64,000 nucleotides of DNA, from assembly GCF_900105025.1 (NCBI RefSeq), contig NZ_LT629759.1, positions 806,001-870,000 of the forward strand. The letters are read 5' to 3'. Made by a program: the position numbers and the translations under genes. Below are positions 58,844-64,000 of the stretch, one piece after another. How positions within the stretch are numbered: the stretch's first letter is position 1; each line of letters opens with the position of its first letter. Source of the stretch: Parafannyhessea umbonata (GTDB lineage Bacteria; Actinomycetota; Coriobacteriia; Coriobacteriales; Atopobiaceae). The notes beneath the pieces were generated by a model. That model made no database searches. It was given only the letters and a program-made list of their open reading frames with translations, and was not told where the DNA came from.

Positions 58844-60170
58844 CCCGCAGCGCTGCCTCTTCGTGACGCTTGGCTGTGCGAAGAACGAGGTCGACACGGA
58901 CCGCATGCGCTCGATTCTGATCGACGCGGGCTACGGCGTCGCGGACGACGTCGACTCCGCGGACGTCGTCCTCATCAACACGTGCTCGTTCTTGGCGTCT
59001 GCCACGTCCGAGTCCATCGACACCACGCTGGACCTCGCGGACGAGGTCAGCGCCGGCGTCCGCAAGAAGCCGATCGTCATGTGCGGCTGCGTCCCCTCGC
59101 GCTACGGCGACGACCTAGACGAGCAGCTGCCCGAGGTCGCCGCGTTCGTGAAGGCGGACGAGGAGGACGGTATCGTGGCCGTCGTCGACTCCGTCCTGGG
59201 CAACGCCGGGCGAGAAGCGCGCGCGGACCTTACCGGCACGCTCCGCACCGTCGAGGGCACGAGCGCGTTCGTGAAAATCAGCGAGGGCTGCGACCGCTTC
59301 TGCGCATTCTGCGCGATCCCCTACATCAGGGGCCGTTACAAGTCGCGAGAAGAGCAGGAGATCCTGGACGAGGTGTCCTCGCTCATGGAGGGCGGCGTCC
59401 GCGAGATCGTGCTCATTGGCCAGGACACCGGCATCTGGGGCTCTGACTTTAGCGATGGGCGCAACCTCGCCTACCTGCTTCGCAGGGTCGCGGAGGTCGT
59501 GAGGCCGTACGACGGTTGGGTTCGCGTGCTGTACCTGCAGCCCGAGGGCATGACGGACGAGCTCGTGAGCGTCATCCGCGACGTCCCGGAGGTGCTGCCG
59601 TACATCGACATCCCCATACAGCACTGCTGCGAGCGCGTGTTGAAGAGCATGGGTCGCTCTGGTTCCGAGGAGCAGCTGCGTCAGCTGTTCGCGCGTCTTC
59701 GCAGCGAGATTCCCGGCATGGTGCTTAGGACCACGGGGCTCGTCGGCTTCCCGGGGGAGACGGAAGAGGAGTTCGAGGCTCTTCTCGACTTCTTCAAGGA
59801 GCAGGAGTTCGACTACATGAGCGTCTTCCCGTACTCGAGGGAGGATGGCACGAAGGGCGCCACCATGGAGGGCCAGGTGCCCGAGGACGTCAAGATGGAC
59901 CGCGCGCAGCGTCTGCTCGACGTTGCGGAGGAGCTTGGCTTCAGCGCGACGGCGAAGCACGTGGGCGAGAGGGTCAAGGTCATCATCGACGGCGTGGACG
60001 ATTCGGACGACGGAGTGGAGCTTATCGGCCACACCTGGTTCCAGGCCCCCGACTGCGACGGGGCGGTTCACATCGAGTCGGGAGAGGCGACGGTTGGCGA
60101 CGTCGTAACGGTTGACCTCGTGGATTCGTTCTGCTACGAGTTGGTCGGCGAGATTGTGGATGGAGAGTAG
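58809..60170 (+). CDS. rimO: Ribosomal protein S12 methylthiotransferase RimO
   Basis: RimO adds a methylthio group to an Asp of ribosomal protein S12. The 453-residue protein has the N-terminal MTTase domain with VTLGCAKN and NTCSF, the radical SAM motif C161-x3-C165-x2-C168 (CDRFCAFC), and a C-terminal TRAM domain. The phrase EGCDRFCAFCAIP and the pair LGCAKNEVD identify RimO against MiaB/MtaB. The start lies within yajQ with AAAGGAAAGG upstream. pgsA begins four bases after its stop, as in many bacteria. Confidence 0.93.
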   Translation: MDSLSSSTTTASPQRCLFVTLGCAKNEVDTDRMRSILIDAGYGVADDVDSADVVLINTCSFLASATSESIDTTLDLADEVSAGVRKKPIVMCGCVPSRYGDDLDEQLPEVAAFVKADEEDGIVAVVDSVLGNAGREARADLTGTLRTVEGTSAFVKISEGCDRFCAFCAIPYIRGRYKSREEQEILDEVSSLMEGGVREIVLIGQDTGIWGSDFSDGRNLAYLLRRVAEVVRPYDGWVRVLYLQPEGMTDELVSVIRDVPEVLPYIDIPIQHCCERVLKSMGRSGSEEQLRQLFARLRSEIPGMVLRTTGLVGFPGETEEEFEALLDFFKEQEFDYMSVFPYSREDGTKGATMEGQVPEDVKMDRAQRLLDVAEELGFSATAKHVGERVKVIIDGVDDSDDGVELIGHTWFQAPDCDGAVHIESGEATVGDVVTVDLVDSFCYELVGEIVDGE

Positions 60171-60174
60171 CCTG

Positions 60175-60774
60175 ATGGCAGAAAAAAAGAGCAGCATTTG
60201 GACCCCGGCGAACGTCGTCACGTCCATTCGAGTCGTGTTTGTGCCGATTTGGCTGGTAGCGGCCGAGGTCTGTGGTTCAGGCGACGGCAAGGCGTTCTCT
60301 GGAGCGGCGCTTTTCGTGGCGCTCTTCTACATGGTGCTATCCCTTACGGACAAGCTTGACGGTTATCTTGCGCGCAGCCGCAACGAGGTGACGACGTTCG
60401 GGAAGTTCCTCGACCCGATCGCCGACAAGCTCGTCGTCATCGTGTCCCTGTGCTTCCTGCTGGAGCAGGGCGCGGTTTCCGCATGGGTGCTCCTCATCAT
60501 TGTCGCAAGGGAGTTTCTGGTGTCTGGCCTGCGGATGGTTGTCGCCTCCGAGGGCACTGTCATCGCGGCGAGCAACCTTGGCAAGTGGAAGACCGCGACC
60601 ACGATGGTCTCGATTTCTGGACTACTGCTCGTCCGGGCGCTTCCCGCGGGACCCCTGTACACCGTACTTCTGGGAATCTCGAACGTGCTCCTGATCATCG
60701 CGGTCGTGCTGACGGCATGGTCTGGCATCGACTACTTCATGAAGTCGTGGCGCTACATCGCGGATGCCGACTAA
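60175..60774 (+). CDS. pgsA: CDP-diacylglycerol-glycerol-3-phosphate 3-phosphatidyltransferase
   Basis: PgsA makes phosphatidylglycerol phosphate, the committed step to acidic phospholipids. The 199-residue integral membrane protein has the CDP-alcohol phosphotransferase motif D59-x2-D62-G63-x2-A66-R67-x8-G76-x3-D80-x3-D84, with several hydrophobic spans. The ATG at 60175 has GGAGAG upstream; a longer frame from 60112 only covers the rimO end. A terminator follows, and no cinA gene is between it and recA. Confidence 0.93.
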   Translation: MAEKKSSIWTPANVVTSIRVVFVPIWLVAAEVCGSGDGKAFSGAALFVALFYMVLSLTDKLDGYLARSRNEVTTFGKFLDPIADKLVVIVSLCFLLEQGAVSAWVLLIIVAREFLVSGLRMVVASEGTVIAASNLGKWKTATTMVSISGLLLVRALPAGPLYTVLLGISNVLLIIAVVLTAWSGIDYFMKSWRYIADAD

Positions 60775-60819
60775 TAGTACGTATTGCGTGATAAATACCA
60801 CTGTTTGATTTCATTAATT

Positions 60820-60850
60820 GGGGACTCGGAACTACCGGGTCCCCTTGCTT
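60820..60850 (+). terminator. Terminator after pgsA
   Basis: GGGGACTCGG (60820-60829) pairs with CCGGGTCCCC (60835-60844) with one wobble; TTGCTTTG follows. Confidence 0.75.
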
Positions 60851-60935
60851 TGACATGCGAATCGCAAGGCGAAGAGTTCGACAAGACAAGTGAGAAATAT
60901 CTGCGAGCACGCTGCGCTAACATGGGGTGTCGACA

Positions 60936-60964
60936 TTGACTTAGAACGGTTGTTCGTATAAAAT
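60936..60964 (+). promoter_or_regulatory. recA promoter
   Basis: TTGACT (60936-60941), 17 bases, TAAAAT (60959-60964); the alternative TATAAA at 60957 has a spacer of 15. The spacer contains the LexA site. Confidence 0.8.
60944..60955. promoter_or_regulatory. LexA (SOS) box of recA
   Basis: GAAC-GGTT-GTTC matches the Gram-positive/actinobacterial LexA half-sites GAAC-N4-GTTC exactly. It lies between -35 and -10, so LexA would block RNA polymerase. lexA itself is not in the window. Confidence 0.85.
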
Positions 60965-60993
60965 TTCGACTGATGAAAGAGAAGGGGAGGGCT

Positions 60994-62094
60994 ATGGCCA
61001 AGAGCAAGGGTTCCGTGCGCGAGGTGCACGAGAAGACGTACGGAGAAGAGCGCGAGAAGATGATTGACGCCACCACGTCGGAGATCATCAAGAAGTTTGG
61101 CAAGGGCTCCATCATGAGGTATGGCGACGATGGCCCCGACCTCGAGATCGAGGCCATTCCGACTGGTTCGATTGCGCTGGACGCCGCACTTGGCATAGGA
61201 GGGGTGCCCAGGGGCAGAATCATAGAGATCTATGGTCCCGAGTCCTCGGGCAAGACGACCCTCTCCCTCGAGATCCTGGCAGAGGCTCAGGCGATGGGCG
61301 GCGTCGTCGCGTTCATCGACGCGGAGCACGCCCTCGACCCTGGCTATGCCGCGAGGATCGGCGTCGACATAGACGAGGTCCTAATCTCCCAGCCCGACAC
61401 GGGAGAGCAGGCGCTCGAGATCTGTGACATGCTCGTTCGCTCCGGCGCGATCGACGTGGTCGTCGTGGACTCCGTCGCGGCGCTCGTCCCACGTGCGGAG
61501 ATCGAGGGAGAGATCGGTGACACCACGGTGGGACTGCAGGCACGACTTATGAGCCAGGCGCTTCGCAAGCTGGCGGGATCTCTCGCGAAGTCGAAAACCA
61601 CATGCATCTTCATCAACCAGCTGCGCGAGAAGATCGGCGTCATGTTCGGCAACCCCGAGACCACGCCAGGCGGCCGCGCCCTCAAGTTCTTCTCCTCGGT
61701 ACGTATGGACATCCGCAGGATCGACTCCATCAAGAAGAACGGCGATGTCATTGGAAACCGTGTAAGGGTGAAGGTCGTCAAGAACAAGGTGGCGCCACCA
61801 TTCAAGCAGGCGGAGTTCGACATCATGTACGGTACGGGCATATCAAAGGAAGGCTCGATACTGGACATGGCCGTCGACTATGGCGTCGTGGACAAGAGCG
61901 GCTCGTGGTTCACGTATGAGACGGAGCGCCTTGGCCAGGGACGCGAGGCGGCAAAGGAGTTCCTTGCCGAGAACCCCGACCTCAGGGACGAGATCGACCA
62001 GAAGGTGCGCGTTGCCTGCGGCCTCGAGCTCGGTGACGAAAGGGTCGGTGAACCCGTTCCCAAGCCTGCCGACGGCGACGGTAAGGACGCTTAG
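60994..62094 (+). CDS. recA: Recombinase RecA
   Basis: RecA coats single-stranded DNA, pairs homologous DNA and triggers LexA cleavage. The 366-residue protein has Walker A GPESSGKT (81-88), DAEHALDP, Walker B VVVVDS, and loop L2 with [17 protein letters not shown]. The tail is acidic. The ATG at 60994 has AAGGGGAGGG upstream; another ATG at 60973 adds seven residues and has no ribosome site. About 20 residues precede the usual N-terminal helix. recX follows two bases after the stop. Confidence 0.97.
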   Translation: MAKSKGSVREVHEKTYGEEREKMIDATTSEIIKKFGKGSIMRYGDDGPDLEIEAIPTGSIALDAALGIGGVPRGRIIEIYGPESSGKTTLSLEILAEAQAMGGVVAFIDAEHALDPGYAARIGVDIDEVLISQPDTGEQALEICDMLVRSGAIDVVVVDSVAALVPRAEIEGEIGDTTVGLQARLMSQALRKLAGSLAKSKTTCIFINQLREKIGVMFGNPETTPGGRALKFFSSVRMDIRRIDSIKKNGDVIGNRVRVKVVKNKVAPPFKQAEFDIMYGTGISKEGSILDMAVDYGVVDKSGSWFTYETERLGQGREAAKEFLAENPDLRDEIDQKVRVACGLELGDERVGEPVPKPADGDGKDA

Positions 62095-62096
62095 GA

Positions 62097-62753
62097 ATGG
62101 AGTCCTGGGAGCTCAAACTCCCGAAACGGGGCGAAGCTAGGCTCGGCGCGCGAAAGCCGCGTGCCGAGCTCGTCCTTTCCGAGGAGGGTTCGGAGCGAAA
62201 GCTGTCAATTCCCGTCATGGTCGCGAAGCGTCTGAAGGGGATTTCCGAGGAGAGGCCCTGGGTGGCAGACAGTACGCTCTCGCTCATGGAGGTGGAACGC
62301 GAACTGGAGAGGAGGTGCTGCTCCGAGCGAGCGGAGGCGTTGCTGAACAGGAGGGACTACTCGACTGTCGAGATGAGGTCGAAGCTTCTCGACGACGGGT
62401 TCTATGCCCCAATCATTGACGAGTACCTTAGACGTGCAAGCGATGTCGGGCTGCTTGATGATGCGAGATATGCGGACGCCTTCATACGCTCGAAGGTGGC
62501 ATCCGGATGGGGCGAGCGAAAGGTCTCCGCCGCCCTGAGGGTCAGGGGAATCGATGCGAGCGGCCTTGACGGCTGGCCGTACGAGTACTTCGACGAGGAC
62601 GGCGAGTACGAACGCGCCTTGGAGATTGCTTCCAGGAAGACGTTCTCCGAGCGGAACAGATTCTCGAAGGTGGTTCGCTTCGTGATGGGCAGGGGTTTCT
62701 CGGCTACGGTGGCCTACGACGTGGCGCACAGAATCTGCGACGATGAAGAATAA
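62097..62753 (+). CDS. recX: Regulatory protein RecX
   Basis: RecX binds the RecA filament and modulates recombination. The 218-residue protein has the tandem three-helix repeats: CCSERAEALLNRRDYSTVEMRSKLLDDGF, then LLDDARYADAFIRSKVASGWGERKV and a third repeat ending near DVAHRICDDEE. About 60 N-terminal residues before the first repeat are not conserved. It is co-transcribed with recA, two bases away, so SOS control extends to it. Confidence 0.88.
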   Translation: MESWELKLPKRGEARLGARKPRAELVLSEEGSERKLSIPVMVAKRLKGISEERPWVADSTLSLMEVERELERRCCSERAEALLNRRDYSTVEMRSKLLDDGFYAPIIDEYLRRASDVGLLDDARYADAFIRSKVASGWGERKVSAALRVRGIDASGLDGWPYEYFDEDGEYERALEIASRKTFSERNRFSKVVRFVMGRGFSATVAYDVAHRICDDEE

Positions 62754-62855
62754 GGCTACGTTTGCAGTAATTATGTTGCCAGAAGTTCAACGCTTCCTGT
62801 AAGCGGAAGGCCAGATTGACAGTCAGCCCGAATAAACTTACGATAAATGTGCCGT

Positions 62856-62884
62856 TTGAGTATTTTCTCGTCTGCTGTTATGGC
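62856..62884 (+). promoter_or_regulatory. rny promoter
   Basis: TTGAGT (62856-62861), 17 bases, TGT-TATGGC (62876-62884). The 268-base spacer (62754-63021) also has a small GCTTCC/GGAAGG stem near 62790-62810 that may end recX, and is AT-richer than the genes around it. Confidence 0.6.
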
Positions 62885-63021
62885 AGCTGACGTCCATTAG
62901 TTGATATCCGTTCTGCTGACATAGGCTTTCCAGGGCCGGGATTTTCCTCTGATGGCGGGTTCTGCCAACAATGGCAGTCTCCAGAACCACCATGCACGTT
63001 CATACATCAAGGAGCCCAGAC

Positions 63022-64000
63022 ATGGAAATCGTAATTGGAATTGTCTGCCTCGTCGTAGGCGCGCTCGTCACCTATTTCGTGGTCGCGAGTGGAAACAACT
63101 CGAAGGTCCAGGAGGCCAACAAGGCCGTCGAGGACGCAAGGGATCAGGCACAGCGCATCGCGAGCGATGCCAGGCATGATGCGGAGACCGCGAAGAAGGC
63201 CGCGCTCGTAGAGGCTCGTGAGGAGATTCTGCAGCTGAAGCAGAAGTCCGAGTCCGACGAGAAGAAGCGCAAGCAGGAGATTCAGAAGCTCGAGAACAGG
63301 ATCATGCAGCGCGAGGAGTCCCTCGACCGCAGGAACGACGCGCTCGATCGCAAGGAGCACCAGCTCTCGAGCCTCCAGGGGCAGCTCGACAAGCGAAAGA
63401 ACGAGGTTGACCAGCTCTTCCACAAGCAGACGTCAGAACTGGAGCGCATCGCCGACCTCACGAAGGAGGACGCACACCAGGAGCTGCTGGACAGGGTTCG
63501 CTCCGAGGCCGTCCGTGACGAGGCTCAGATTCTGCGTGAGTCTGAGCAGCGGGTGCGCGCCCAGGCCGACAAGACGGCGCGCGAGATCGTCTCGACGGCC
63601 ATTCAACGTTGCGCCGCCGACCAGGCCGGCGAGATAACCGTCACCTCCGTGCACATTCCCTCCGATGACCTCAAGGGTCGTATCATCGGCCGCGAGGGAA
63701 GGAACATCCGTACCTTCGAGCAGGTCACGGGCGTCTCCCTCGTTATCGATGACACTCCCGAGACCGTCGTCCTCTCGAGCTTCAATCCCGTTCGTCGCGA
63801 GACGGCGCGCGTGGCACTCGAGAACCTCATCGCGGACGGCAGGATTCACCCCGCGCGCATCGAGGAGATGTACAAGAAGGCCGAGAAGCTCGTAAGCGAG
63901 CGCGTGCAGGAGGCGGGCGAGCAGGCCGCGTTCGATGCCGGCATTCACGACCTGCACCCCGAGCTCGTGAAGACGCTTGGCGCCCTACGCTACAGGACGT
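63022..64000 (+). CDS. rny: Ribonuclease Y, N-terminal and KH part (3' end outside window)
   Basis: RNase Y is the membrane-anchored endonuclease that starts mRNA decay in bacteria without RNase E. The frame is open to the last base; 326 residues are visible. An N-terminal membrane anchor (IVIGIVCLVVGALVTYFVV) is followed by a long charged coiled coil to about residue 200 and the KH domain with GRIIGREGRNIR at residues 219-230. The HD catalytic domain with its His-Asp pair would start near the window end. CAAGGAG precedes the ATG. Adjacent recA-recX is a common neighbour of rny. Confidence 0.93.
   Translation, partial: MEIVIGIVCLVVGALVTYFVVASGNNSKVQEANKAVEDARDQAQRIASDARHDAETAKKAALVEAREEILQLKQKSESDEKKRKQEIQKLENRIMQREESLDRRNDALDRKEHQLSSLQGQLDKRKNEVDQLFHKQTSELERIADLTKEDAHQELLDRVRSEAVRDEAQILRESEQRVRAQADKTAREIVSTAIQRCAADQAGEITVTSVHIPSDDLKGRIIGREGRNIRTFEQVTGVSLVIDDTPETVVLSSFNPVRRETARVALENLIADGRIHPARIEEMYKKAEKLVSERVQEAGEQAAFDAGIHDLHPELVKTLGALRYRT

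Noticed and set aside
60973-60993. Upstream ATG for recA
   Set aside because: No Shine-Dalgarno sequence; the ATG at 60994 has a strong one.

Overview
The window is a GC-rich bacterial chromosome segment, almost entirely coding, with short spacers and many stop/start overlaps (GTGA, ATGA, TTGA). Four things point to an anaerobic actinobacterium of the class Coriobacteriia, probably Atopobiaceae (Olsenella-like): an actinobacterial integration host factor (mihF), a Gram-positive-type LexA site in the recA promoter, an NAD-linked class 1B dihydroorotate dehydrogenase with its PyrK partner, and RNase J together with RNase Y. The taxonomic call is inference from gene content and composition, not from a database match. 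I saw no prophage, transposase, CRISPR array, toxin-antitoxin pair or recognised defence locus.

Layout. 1-629: tail of a membrane glycosyltransferase. 0.7-3.7 kb: guaB, cysE and a convergent lipoprotein gene. 4.0-6.6 kb: leuS. 6.7-8.3 kb: a TetR-type regulator divergent from a short-chain dehydrogenase. 8.5-19.9 kb: a translation/transcription block (rimP, nusA, infB, rbfA, a DHH phosphoesterase, truB, ribF, dnaG, rpoD). 20.2-20.4 kb: two identical tandem tRNA-Asn genes. 20.6-24.3 kb: a surface-polysaccharide cassette (ABC permease, ABC ATPase, two glycosyltransferases). 24.4-29.9 kb: the pyrimidine operon pyrR-pyrB-pyrC-pyrK-pyrD-pyrF behind a transcription attenuator. 30.0-32.5 kb: mihF, gmk, rpoZ, thiI. 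32.6-36.8 kb: competence genes comEA-comEC, then holA. 36.9-37.2 kb: rpsT on the minus strand. 37.4-41.6 kb: lepA, dusB, hemW. 41.6-45.3 kb: two dnaJ paralogues and mtaB. 45.4-49.0 kb: phoH, ybeY, dgkA, era, recO. 49.3-51.9 kb: rpsO, pnp. 52.1-60.8 kb: rnj, ftsK, a rodZ-like gene, yajQ, rimO, pgsA. 61.0-64.0 kb: recA, recX, and rny cut by the window end.

Most genes serve translation, RNA turnover (pnp, rnj, rny, ybeY), ribosome maturation (rimP, rbfA, era, rimO), tRNA modification (truB, thiI, dusB, mtaB), replication and repair (dnaG, holA, recO, recA, recX, ftsK) and nucleotide synthesis (guaB, gmk, pyr). The least ordinary parts are architectural or regulatory: a DnaJ paralogue that ends in membrane helices, a NusA with a C-terminal Cys3His knuckle, a RodZ-like protein with a Gly/Tyr-rich low-complexity segment, a comEA ribosome-binding site buried in a long hairpin, and several promoters of the extended -10 type (TGN-TANNNT), two of which lie so close to ATG that leaderless mRNAs are likely. 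I did not find a clearly new multi-gene system.
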